Shown here: positions 1 through 5,791 of the stretch, in pieces
How positions within the stretch are numbered: position 1 is the stretch's first letter
How the letters are laid out: every line of letters begins with the position of its first letter
From: Dehalococcoidia bacterium
GTDB lineage: Bacteria > Chloroflexota > Dehalococcoidia > Dehalococcoidales > RBG-16-60-22
Length of the DNA stretch: 7,199 nucleotides
Assembly (NCBI GenBank): GCA_030615655.1
Contig: JAUWYU010000074.1
Location: 1 to 7,199, forward strand
Reading direction: 5' to 3'
The notes under the pieces: generated by a model
Told to the model about the DNA's origin: nothing
The model's input: the letters and a program-made list of their open reading frames with translations, nothing else
Database searches by the model: none
Made by a program: the position numbers and the translations under genes

Positions 1-428
1 GTTACCGCCATGACGGGAATACCGTACCTTTCACCTTCATTAACCAGCTTGGACAGACTCAGCAGCGAATCCTTCTCGTAGTCGGTGCCGACAAAGATAG
101 AAAGACCCATCGCCGAGGCATTCAGCCGGATAACCTCGTCAATGTCGGTGGTAATACCTTCATTAGCCAGGTCGGCCCCGACCATGCTGGTGCCGCCGGA
201 TACCCGGAGGATAATGGGCCTGGTGTTGTCCGGGTCTACCGATGAGCGCACCACCCCCCTGGTGATGAAGATGGCATCAGCATAGGGAAGCAGCGGCTCA
301 ATAGTTTTGCGCGGCTCTTCCAGTTTCCGTGTCGGGCCCTGAAAATAGCCATGGTCAACGGGCAGAAAGAGACAGCGTCCGTCCGATGGAATTAACTGTG
401 CCAGACGGTTGGCCATTCCCCATTCCAT
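1..428 (-). CDS. LsrF/DhnA-type class I aldolase family protein, partial (5' end only)
   Basis: The first 142 codons are visible; the gene runs off the left edge. The protein has an early WGM-NRL segment (residues 3-9), then a PVDHGYFQGPT segment (23-33), an ITRGVVRS segment (55-62) and a SGGTS segment (77-81). These match, by recall, E. coli LsrF (AI-2 phosphate thiolase, a class I FBP-aldolase-like TIM barrel) nearly block for block. The related archaeal-type DhnA and ADH synthases share the DHG motif but less of the GYFQGPT stretch. E. coli LsrF carries roughly 35 extra N-terminal residues that are absent here. The start is ATG at 428, set by GGAGGA at 438-443 with 9 nt spacing and an in-frame stop just upstream (444-446). 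The Schiff-base lysine lies outside the window, so catalysis cannot be checked. No AI-2 uptake or kinase genes are nearby, so an AI-2 role is not implied. Family assignment is firm; substrate is not. Confidence 0.85.
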   Translation of the reverse strand, partial: MEWGMANRLAQLIPSDGRCLFLPVDHGYFQGPTRKLEEPRKTIEPLLPYADAIFITRGVVRSSVDPDNTRPIILRVSGGTSMVGADLANEGITTDIDEVIRLNASAMGLSIFVGTDYEKDSLLSLSKLVNEGERYGIPVMAV

Positions 429-469
429 AATCGGTAATCCTCCTTATATGCTCGTATTTCTCTATCTTT

Positions 470-498
470 AATTTATGGGATGGAGTACACTTTGTCAA
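470..498 (-). promoter_or_regulatory. Candidate sigma-70 promoter for the LsrF-like gene
   Basis: On the minus strand TTGACA (498-493) is followed after 17 nt by TAAATT (475-470), which matches 4 of 6 bases of the -10 consensus. It lies about 45 bp upstream of the ATG at 428, leaving room for a short leader with the GGAGGA site. The -35 is perfect; the -10 is only fair. Confidence 0.45.
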
Positions 499-509
499 AC
501 GGGCCAGTC

Positions 510-538
510 TTGACATGCCTGCGAGTTAATAATATACT
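510..538 (+). promoter_or_regulatory. Near-consensus sigma-70 promoter (drives small ORF and probably the QueG-like gene)
   Basis: TTGACA (510-515), a 17-nt spacer and TATACT (533-538) give 11 of 12 consensus bases at the ideal spacing. Transcription would begin near 545, just before the Shine-Dalgarno at 555-560. This is the best promoter in the window. Its -35 lies 11 nt from the divergent TTGACA of the minus-strand promoter, so the two polymerase sites would compete or share control. Confidence 0.75.
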
Positions 539-567
539 AATGGCAAAGCGTTACAGGAGGCAGTGAT

Positions 568-654
568 ATGGGTTTCATGGGTCTGGTTAACAGTCTGGTT
601 GCGGCGCTTTTTCTGCTCTCCCGTTCAATCGACAAATCCAATCTAATCGTCTAG
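568..654 (+). CDS. Small hydrophobic ORF, 28 aa (candidate small membrane or leader peptide)
   Basis: ATG at 568 to TAG at 652-654. It has AGGAGG at 555-560 with 7 nt spacing, and a near-consensus promoter ends 30 bp upstream, so its translation signals are stronger than those of the next gene. Residues 2-18 are largely hydrophobic (G, F, M, L, V, A with one N and one S), enough for one short transmembrane segment. The tail (residues 19-28) carries R, D, K and N before a hydrophobic end. It does not show runs of one amino acid as in classical attenuator leaders, and has no Cys or Trp. It ends 61 nt before the TTG of the QueG-like gene. It could be a small membrane protein, a leader peptide coupling translation to that gene, or a chance ORF. 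I recognise no family. Confidence 0.5.
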   Translation: MGFMGLVNSLVAALFLLSRSIDKSNLIV

Positions 655-715
655 AATATCTGAAGCCAGGCAGCGAAGATGTTATTGGTAACAGAAGCTA
701 AAAGGCAGGTACACA

Positions 716-1831
716 TTGTCACTGAGTTCGGATATTAAAGAATACGCCCTCTGCCTAGGATTTGACCGGGTAGGTTTTACCACTGCCGACAGGTTTCCTC
801 TTCTAGAAAAAGAATTAAGCGAGCGCCCGCATATGTACGACTGGATAGCATCACATTTACTGAGGGCAGCTGACCCAAGAAACATACTTCCTGAAGCTCG
901 TTCGATAGTGGTACTTGTCCATGACTACTACAGGCACTCCTATCCCAAGAATATGGTGGGCAAGGTCGGGCGGTTCTATCAATCCTGGGGCGGTTTCCCA
1001 CCTCAGCCCATTCATCAGGCACGTAATCGCTTACTGGGAGAGTTTCTGGGGAGCCAGGGTTGCCGCGTGGGGCTAGGATTACCATGTCGGCCTTCGGGTG
1101 CCCGCGCCGGAGCAACGAACTACGGTAAAAACTGTTTTGCCTTTACCGAAGGTATCGGCTCCTTTATCAACATCATTGCACTGGCGATAGATAAAGAACT
1201 TGAATATGACACACCGACATTAGATGTCAGGTGTCCTGAGGAATGTACTTTATGTATTGATTCCTGCCCAACTGGGGCTCTTTATGAGCCACTCAGGATG
1301 AATCCCTACCGCTGCGTAACTTTCAATACTTACGCCATACCAGGGTCATACTTCGGACAGGGGCAAGAGGTATTGCCCCTCGAGCTGAGAGAGGGCATGG
1401 GTACCTGGGTTTTTGGCTGTGATGTCTGTCAACAGGTATGTCCCCGCAATCAGGCTAAACTCAAGGCAAAGCTACCACCAAACGCGTATCTGGAATATAT
1501 TGCTGATGATTTTCACCTGGAGAGACTGCTGAACATTACCAACGAGCAATATCATAGAATGTATAACTTACTGGCAATTAACTATATCAATGACAAACGG
1601 TACATCCGCAGAAATGCAGCGATAGCCCTGGGTAATCAGGGCAGTAAGGGAGCCGTCCCGGCATTGATTCAGGCAATGCAGGACCCGGATGAACTGATTC
1701 GCGGTCACGCCGCCTGGGCACTAGGCAGGATTGGCGGTAGCCAAGCAAAACAAGCTCTGGAAGCAAGCCTGTCTCAGGAAACATCTGAGTACGTGATTGG
1801 AGAAATTAAGGCTGCATTGGCAGCATCTTAA
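716..1831 (+). CDS. QueG-like (COG1600) double [4Fe-4S] protein with C-terminal HEAT repeats
   Basis: A 371-aa protein with the architecture of epoxyqueuosine reductase (cobalamin-dependent, last step of queuosine synthesis in tRNA): a DUF1730-like N-terminal domain, a double ferredoxin domain, then HEAT-like repeats as in many QueGs. Cluster motifs are C173-x3-C177-x2-C180-x3-C184-P and C200 with GCDVCQQVCP (C235, C238, C242). HEAT-like segments span about 295-370, with AAIALGNQGS and AAWALGRIGG repeating. Two departures from canonical QueG are visible. The first motif has CxxxC in place of CxxC. The VDSAPxLER-type catalytic segment before AGLGWxGK reads RVGLGLPCRP then AGATNYGK (residues 131-138), so the usual Asp is Val118. 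It may therefore be a paralogue with another corrinoid or Fe-S role. The start is TTG at 716, after a weak GGCAGG at 704-709; an in-frame stop at 689-691 excludes much extension. It is probably transcribed from the promoter at 510-538. Confidence 0.8.
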   Translation: MSLSSDIKEYALCLGFDRVGFTTADRFPLLEKELSERPHMYDWIASHLLRAADPRNILPEARSIVVLVHDYYRHSYPKNMVGKVGRFYQSWGGFPPQPIHQARNRLLGEFLGSQGCRVGLGLPCRPSGARAGATNYGKNCFAFTEGIGSFINIIALAIDKELEYDTPTLDVRCPEECTLCIDSCPTGALYEPLRMNPYRCVTFNTYAIPGSYFGQGQEVLPLELREGMGTWVFGCDVCQQVCPRNQAKLKAKLPPNAYLEYIADDFHLERLLNITNEQYHRMYNLLAINYINDKRYIRRNAAIALGNQGSKGAVPALIQAMQDPDELIRGHAAWALGRIGGSQAKQALEASLSQETSEYVIGEIKAALAAS

Positions 1832-1902
1832 CAAAGACAACTGCTAGACATTGTAGGTAAGGCAATATAGCTGTCACAGTACAGGCTAACTATTCCACCT
1901 TC

Positions 1903-2457
1903 TTAAACCGGCCCCGCGGCGGAGTCGAGCATGAGATACCAGAACAATGCGATTTCCTCTTTATACTGATTTGCCCCCCCGTACAGACCGGTGTCAAATC
2001 CCCGCAGAACGAATCCGCAGCTCTCGTAAAATCGACATGCCCCCACGTTGTTATCCTGTGTTTCCAGCATGATACCCGGGAGATTATTATCCTTAGCCCA
2101 CTGCAGGCCACGCGATATCAACGCCCGACCGATTCCCATCCTCCGGAACCGACGGTCAACACCGATCCACTCAACCAAGGCAAACCTGTTCCAGTTTTTA
2201 CGCAGGATTATCTCTCCGGCAACCTGTTCATCGACGTAAGCAAGGAAAGCCGTTTTTTCTGGGTCATCTGGATAGGACGTATATTCGTACTCATCATGTG
2301 GGAAACGCTTGGTACGATGAGGAACACCGATGGTAGTATAGCTCAGCCGGTTGTCCTCCAGGCACAGGACGAGCTTGGAATCGATATCAGACTCGTTGTC
2401 AATCCGGTGTATGTCCCCGACCATGCTGCTATCAAGCTCTTTAATGATGAACTTCAT
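1903..2457 (-). CDS. GNAT-family N-acetyltransferase, streptothricin-acetyltransferase-like
   Basis: A 184-aa protein of the acetyl-CoA-dependent GNAT fold. Motif A is clear: ALVEWIGVD (93-101), then RRMGIGRALI (105-114) with the R-x-x-G-x-G acetyl-CoA pyrophosphate loop. The following GIMLETQDNNVGACRFYESC run (128-147) and GFVLRGFD (148-155) resemble, by recall, the C-terminal half of Sat-type streptothricin acetyltransferases, which acetylate the beta-lysine of streptothricin. Resistance is not shown by this; many Sat-like GNATs are housekeeping enzymes of unknown substrate. ATG at 2457 lies 16 nt after the mutase small-subunit stop, so this is the last gene of the mutase operon. Its Shine-Dalgarno is poor (AAGTGAG abutting the ATG), hinting at coupling to the gene before it. 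No U-rich terminator is seen between its stop and the convergent gene. GNAT call very sure, Sat-like subgroup likely, substrate unknown. Confidence 0.88.
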   Translation of the reverse strand: MKFIIKELDSSMVGDIHRIDNESDIDSKLVLCLEDNRLSYTTIGVPHRTKRFPHDEYEYTSYPDDPEKTAFLAYVDEQVAGEIILRKNWNRFALVEWIGVDRRFRRMGIGRALISRGLQWAKDNNLPGIMLETQDNNVGACRFYESCGFVLRGFDTGLYGGANQYKEEIALFWYLMLDSAAGPV

Positions 2458-2473
2458 CTCACTTAACTTTCTG

Positions 2474-2875
2474 TTATGTCCCTTTTACCAGCTTTTCAAT
2501 AGCACTAACGATTTCCGTAGTAGGCGCACCAGAACCGAAGACAGCCTTGATGCCGATTTTCTCCAGGGCGGGGATATCGTCCTCGGGGATGATGCCACCG
2601 GCGGCCACCAGAACGCTGCCCATCCCTTTTTGCTTGAGCCGCTCGACAACTTCTGAGAAGAGCTCCATATGGGCCCCGGAGAGGCAGCTCAGCCCGATGA
2701 CATCGACATCCTCCTGTAGGGCTGTCTGGACAATCATCTCCGGAGTCTGGCGTATACCGGTATAGATTACCTCCATGCCGGCATCGCGAAGGGCGCGCGC
2801 CACTACCTTGGCGCCGCGGTCATGTCCGTCCAGACCCGGCTTGGCCACCAGCACCCGTATCTTTTTCCGGCTCAC
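2474..2875 (-). CDS. mcmA2: Methylmalonyl-CoA mutase, cobalamin-binding (small/C-terminal) subunit
   Basis: A 133-aa stand-alone B12-binding Rossmann-like domain. It carries the base-off/His-on signature D16-G-H18-D-R-G21, where His18 is the expected lower axial ligand to cobalt, followed by the S63-C-L65 and A92-G-G94 motifs that hold the nucleotide tail. Such a domain is fused to the TIM barrel in single-chain mutases; here it is separate, as in archaeal and some bacterial mutases, and must pair with the large subunit encoded at 3326-4981. The start is GTG at 2875-2873, whose last bases overlap the epimerase TGA (a GTGA junction), implying translational coupling. The length fits the family. 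The only other candidate role would be the small subunit of a related acyl-CoA mutase, which the large subunit's active-site residues argue against. Confidence 0.93.
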   Translation of the reverse strand: MSRKKIRVLVAKPGLDGHDRGAKVVARALRDAGMEVIYTGIRQTPEMIVQTALQEDVDVIGLSCLSGAHMELFSEVVERLKQKGMGSVLVAAGGIIPEDDIPALEKIGIKAVFGSGAPTTEIVSAIEKLVKGT

Positions 2876-3294
2876 GGGTTGTTACTCCCCCCGCTTCCGG
2901 GCTGGACAAGCTCAACAAGCACCCCGTTGACCGATCTGGGGTGGAGGAAGGCGATTTTTCCGGCCACCCCGTCTCTTCCCTGCCGGTCGATAAGCTGGAC
3001 ACCTTTCTCCTCCATCGCTTTCAGCTCGGCATCAATATCATCGACCTCGAAGCAAATATGATGAAGACCTTCACCGCGCTTCTCCAGGAATCTGGCGACA
3101 GCGCTTTCCGGTCCGGTCGGCTCAAGGAGGTCAATCTCCATGCCATCACCAACCTCGTAAATAGCCTCGCTCACCTTCTGGCACGGGGCATCCTCGATAG
3201 AGACGGGTTTTAATCCCAGTATGCACTCGAAGAGGGCCACGCTCTCTTTAAGGTCTTTTACGGCAATACCTATATGGTGAACTCGCTTAATCAC
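2872..3294 (-). CDS. mce: Methylmalonyl-CoA epimerase
   Basis: A 140-aa VOC-fold (glyoxalase-like) protein that interconverts (R)- and (S)-methylmalonyl-CoA, supplying the isomer used by the mutase. Two beta-alpha-beta-beta-beta modules are visible: module one starts RVHHIGIAVKDL (4-15) and ends IDLLEPTG (54-61); module two starts GLHHICFEVDDI (76-87) and ends FLHPRSVNGVLVELV (116-130). Expected metal ligands are a His of the first HH pair (6-7), a His of the second (78-79) and Glu128. The start chosen is GTG at 3294, preceded by AGGGAG with about 5 nt spacing. A longer frame opens at ATG 3411, but its extra 39 residues are Ser/Arg-rich and lie inside the mutase gene, so it is rejected. It lies 31 nt after the mutase large-subunit stop and overlaps the B12 subunit start. 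Confidence 0.93.
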   Translation of the reverse strand: MIKRVHHIGIAVKDLKESVALFECILGLKPVSIEDAPCQKVSEAIYEVGDGMEIDLLEPTGPESAVARFLEKRGEGLHHICFEVDDIDAELKAMEEKGVQLIDRQGRDGVAGKIAFLHPRSVNGVLVELVQPGSGGSNNP

Positions 3295-3325
3295 GGCTTC
3301 TCCCTGTGCATCTTCTCCAGTCGAC

Positions 3326-4981
3326 TTAGAATATGAGGAACTCCTTCTGGACGCCGAATACCTCGCGGAGGGCATCGCAAATTTCGCCAACCGTGGCACA
3401 GGCTTCCACACAGCGAATGAAAGCGGGCATGGTATTCTCAGGGCTTCGGGCGATCTTCTTCAGGTTTTCCAGAGATGCCGCCACGTCATCGGGGTCCCGC
3501 TCTTCCTTTACCCTGTTAAGTCGGTCTACCTGCTTCTTCTCCTCCTCAGGATTAACGCGGAGGAGTCCTTCTATCTTTGAATAAGGCGCGACAAATTTAT
3601 TCACGCCCACGATGACCCGGCTTTCCGCTTCCACTTCCTTCTGGTAACGGTAGGAGCTTTCCTGGACTTCACGCTGCTGGAAACCCTTTTCAATGGCCGC
3701 CAGAGCACCCCCCCGGGAATCGATTTCATCAATATACCGCCTGGCCGCCTCTTCGAGGCTGCGGGTCAGAGACTCCACCATCCATGAGCCACCGAGCGGG
3801 TCTACCGAATCGGCGACGCCGCTCTCGTAGGCCAGAATTTGCTGCGTGCGTAAAGCCGTGGTTACGGCCTCCTCGGCGGGGGTGGCGTAAGCCTCATCAT
3901 AAGAGTTGGTGTGGAGCGACTGCGTGCCGCCGAGCACAGCGGCCAGTGCCTGAAAGGCCACCCTGACGATATTATTGTAGGGCTGCTGGGCCGTCAGCGA
4001 GCAGCCGGCCGTCTGGGTATGAAAGCGAAGCATACAGCTACGGGGCTCTCCGGCACCGAACCGCTCCTTCATTATTTTCGCCCAGAGGAGCCTGGCCGCC
4101 CGGAACTTAGCCACTTCTTCCAGCAGGTTGTTGTGAGCGTCAAAAAAGAAAGAAAGACGGCTGGCGAAGTCGTCGACATTCAGCCCCCGGTCAATAGCCG
4201 CCCGGACATAGGCAATGCCGTTGGCCAGCGTAAAGGCGATTTCCTGCACGGCGGTAGAGCCGGCTTCACGGATATGGTAACCGCTGATACTGATGGTGTT
4301 CCAGCGGGGTAGATTTTGACCGCAGTATTCAAAAATATCGGTAGTCAACCTTAAAGATGGCTCAGGGGGAAATATATAGGTACCCCGGGCGATGTACTCT
4401 TTAAGGATGTCATTCTGGGTAGTCCCGTCAAGCCTGGCCACGTCTACCCCCTGCCGCCGGGCAAGGGCAATATACATGGCGAGCAGTACCGGGGCGGTGG
4501 CATTAATGGTCATGGAAGTGCTCACCCTGTCCAGAGGTATTCCCTGGAAGAGCGCCTCCATATCACGGAGGGTATCGATGGGCACACCCACCTTACCCAC
4601 CTCGCCCCGGGCCAGGGGATGGTCGGAATCATAGCCAATCTGGGTGGGCAGGTCAAAGGCAATACTGAGTCCCGTCTGTCCCTGCTCCAGAAGGTAGCGG
4701 TAGCGGCGGTTTGATTCCCCGGCCGAGGCAAAGCCGGAATACTGCCGCATCGTCCATAACCGCCCCCGGTACATGGTGGGCTGGATACCGCGGCCAAAGG
4801 GATAGTCTCCCGGGTAACCCAGCGATTCTTCCGGGTCAATCCCCTGCAGGTCTTCACCGGTATATAAGGGTTGAATCTCAGTGCCCGAGGTAAGGCTGAA
4901 TCCGGGCTGCCTTTCCGGAGAACGCTTTAGAGCCGGCTCCAGGACATCCTTTACCCATTCCTCCTTACTCTTACGGGGCAT
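3326..4981 (-). CDS. mcmA1: Methylmalonyl-CoA mutase, large (catalytic TIM-barrel) subunit
   Basis: A 551-aa protein matching the N-terminal catalytic part of methylmalonyl-CoA mutase, which rearranges (R)-methylmalonyl-CoA and succinyl-CoA by a cobalamin radical mechanism. The C-terminal B12 domain is absent and encoded separately at 2474-2875. Signature blocks include YPFGRGIQPTMYRGR (60-74), TMRQYSGFASAGESN (77-91), FDLPTQIGYDSDHP (109-122), SISGYHIREAGS (231-242) and GGTQSLHTNSYDEA (351-364). Recalled catalytic positions of the Propionibacterium enzyme (Tyr89, Gln197, Arg207, His244) fall at Tyr81, Gln189, Arg199 and His236 with identical spacing. Tyr and Arg hold the substrate carboxylate; isobutyryl-CoA mutases carry Phe and Gln there. 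The ATG at 4981 lies 4 nt from the regulator's stop, with its GGGGGAG Shine-Dalgarno inside that gene. No MeaB-type GTPase or propionyl-CoA carboxylase gene is in the window. Confidence 0.96.
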   Translation of the reverse strand: MPRKSKEEWVKDVLEPALKRSPERQPGFSLTSGTEIQPLYTGEDLQGIDPEESLGYPGDYPFGRGIQPTMYRGRLWTMRQYSGFASAGESNRRYRYLLEQGQTGLSIAFDLPTQIGYDSDHPLARGEVGKVGVPIDTLRDMEALFQGIPLDRVSTSMTINATAPVLLAMYIALARRQGVDVARLDGTTQNDILKEYIARGTYIFPPEPSLRLTTDIFEYCGQNLPRWNTISISGYHIREAGSTAVQEIAFTLANGIAYVRAAIDRGLNVDDFASRLSFFFDAHNNLLEEVAKFRAARLLWAKIMKERFGAGEPRSCMLRFHTQTAGCSLTAQQPYNNIVRVAFQALAAVLGGTQSLHTNSYDEAYATPAEEAVTTALRTQQILAYESGVADSVDPLGGSWMVESLTRSLEEAARRYIDEIDSRGGALAAIEKGFQQREVQESSYRYQKEVEAESRVIVGVNKFVAPYSKIEGLLRVNPEEEKKQVDRLNRVKEERDPDDVAASLENLKKIARSPENTMPAFIRCVEACATVGEICDALREVFGVQKEFLIF

Positions 4982-4985
4982 CAGT

Positions 4986-5429
4986 TTACTCTCCCCCTCT
5001 GGATTTCTTCTTTCGACACTCCCTGCAGAAACCGAAGATAGCCACGTGCCTCAGCTCGGCCCGGAAGGCATAATCACGAAATAGAACATCCCTGAGAGAA
5101 GACAGGGTCGATTCATCAATGTCAATCACCGTCCCGCAATCCTGGCAGACAAGGTGATGATGATGTCCGCTTCCCTCCGCGTGATATCTGATACGCCCCT
5201 CTCCCAGGTCAATCTCATATACCATACCGAGCTTCTTTAATAACTCCAGCGTGCGGTAGACGGTTGAGATATTGACATGGGGGTATTTGGCAGCCACCTG
5301 GGCGTAGATTTCCTCGGCGCTGATATGGTCACGACTGCCTTCTATAGCCGAGAGAATCATCAAGCGCTGAGGTGTCAGACGATAGCCTCTCTCGCTCAGC
5401 CTGCCGACTATACCGCCTGTCTCCTGCAT
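4986..5429 (-). CDS. Fur-family metal/redox-responsive transcriptional regulator
   Basis: A 147-aa DNA-binding repressor of the Fur/PerR/Zur superfamily. The N-terminal winged helix runs through RLTPQRLMIL (17-26), HISAEEIYAQV (35-45) and the recognition helix NISTVYRTLELL (53-64). The C-terminal dimer domain has GHHHHLVCQDCG (88-99) and FCRECRK (134-140). C95, C98, C135 and C138 should form the structural zinc site. Likely regulatory metal ligands are H35, H90, H92 and D103; the position of E. coli Fur Glu81 is His83 here, and D103 aligns with PerR Asp104. Sensed metal (Fe, Mn, Zn, Ni) or peroxide cannot be decided. The ATG at 5429 has AGGAGAG with 7 nt spacing. Its stop is 4 nt before the mutase start, so it heads the mutase operon and is likely autoregulated. 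A class assignment such as Fur, PerR or Zur would be a guess. Confidence 0.93.
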   Translation of the reverse strand: MQETGGIVGRLSERGYRLTPQRLMILSAIEGSRDHISAEEIYAQVAAKYPHVNISTVYRTLELLKKLGMVYEIDLGEGRIRYHAEGSGHHHHLVCQDCGTVIDIDESTLSSLRDVLFRDYAFRAELRHVAIFGFCRECRKKKSRGGE

Positions 5430-5468
5430 GTAACGGCTCTCCTGCTGATGGTATGTCTGTCTTTAAGA

Positions 5469-5497
5469 ACAATATCAAAACTGGCGAGTTATTACAA
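5469..5497 (-). promoter_or_regulatory. Candidate extended -10 promoter of the regulator-mutase operon
   Basis: On the minus strand TTGTAA (5497-5492) is followed after 17 nt by TATTGT (5474-5469), preceded by TGA so that it reads as a TGn extended -10. Each hexamer matches 4 of 6 consensus bases. Transcription would start near 5462, giving a leader of roughly 33 nt that contains the AGGAGAG site. It is the best promoter seen upstream of the regulator, but it is not strong. Confidence 0.4.
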
Positions 5498-5506
5498 CTG
5501 TTGTGG
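5492..5506. promoter_or_regulatory. Candidate Fur-family operator (7-1-7 palindrome) over the operon -35
   Basis: TTACAAC-T-GTTGTGG has the 7-1-7 form of Fur/PerR boxes. The inner ACAAC/GTTGT arms pair perfectly; the outer two positions on each side do not. It overlaps the candidate -35 element of the regulator's own operon, where a repressor would block polymerase. It shares about 8 of 14 arm positions with the textbook PerR box, so support comes from architecture and place more than from sequence match. Confidence 0.3.
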
Positions 5507-5507
5507 T

Positions 5508-5534
5508 GGGGAGGGGGGAAAGCAAGGGAGGGGG
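5508..5534 (+). other. G-quadruplex motif (G3+ N1-7 type)
   Basis: Four G runs of 4, 6, 3 and 5 are separated by loops of 1, 7 and 1 nt, meeting the canonical four-tract quadruplex rule. It lies directly upstream of the operon -35, on the template strand for leftward transcription. Folding in the cell is not shown. Confidence 0.5.
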
Positions 5535-5559
5535 TATTATATTTACCTCACCCCCTGTG

Positions 5560-5620
5560 TCCCCCTCTCCAATCAGTGAGATAGGATTAAGTCGGGAGAT
5601 AGTTTGATTGGAGAGGGGGA
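5560..5620. repeat. Perfect 16-bp inverted repeat with 29-nt loop
   Basis: The arms at 5560-5575 and 5605-5620 are exact reverse complements (TCCCCCTCTCCAATCA and its complement). On the plus strand the right arm is soon followed by a short T run (5625-5629), so it could terminate rightward transcripts, though no rightward gene ends here. More likely it is part of a non-coding repeat element; its right arm begins the tandem repeat that follows. Confidence 0.7.
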
Positions 5621-5760
5621 GATATTTTTGAGAGGGGGCTAGTGCCCCCTCTCACTTCGCACTCCCCTTTTTTAAAGAGGTATCACAGGAGAGGGGGAAG
5701 ATATAGAAAGAGGGGCTTACGCCCCTCTCCGCTGGCTACTCCCCTTTTTTGGGGGGGAAC
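5610..5760. repeat. Two tandem copies of a ~78-bp G-rich repeat, each with a hairpin
   Basis: Copy one (5610-5687) and copy two (5688-5760) share the order GGAGAGGGGGA-ATAT, a hairpin, then ACTCCCCTTTTTT (5661-5673 and 5738-5750), offset by 77-78 bp. The hairpins are an 11-bp perfect stem with loop TAGT (arms 5629-5639 and 5644-5654) and an 8-bp perfect stem with loop TTAC (arms 5709-5716 and 5721-5728). Stem sequences differ slightly between copies yet pairing is kept within each. No coding sense is apparent. This resembles REP/MITE-like intergenic repeats. Confidence 0.65.
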
Positions 5761-5791
5761 TACGGGATAAGCAGTCTATGATGCGAGGGCG

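Noticed and set aside
655..715. A transcription attenuator between the small ORF and the QueG-like gene
   Set aside because: The only hairpin found is a 5-bp stem (680-684 with 689-693) without a T run; no alternative strong stem was seen.
777..1115. A 112-codon minus-strand ORF inside the QueG-like gene
   Set aside because: It is antisense to a well-supported conserved protein, with no ribosome binding site or family resemblance.
1832..1902. A bidirectional terminator between the convergent genes
   Set aside because: Only a weak bulged stem (1836-1846 with 1868-1875) and a large loop are seen, with no T tract on either side.
3295..3411. N-terminal extension of the epimerase to an ATG at 3411
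   Set aside because: The extra 39 residues are Ser/Arg-rich, overlap the mutase gene and do not match the family; GTG at 3294 has a proper ribosome binding site and the right N-terminus.
3911..4312. A 133-codon plus-strand ORF inside the mutase gene
   Set aside because: It is antisense to highly conserved mutase blocks and its protein shows no family pattern; a by-product of GC-rich coding sequence.
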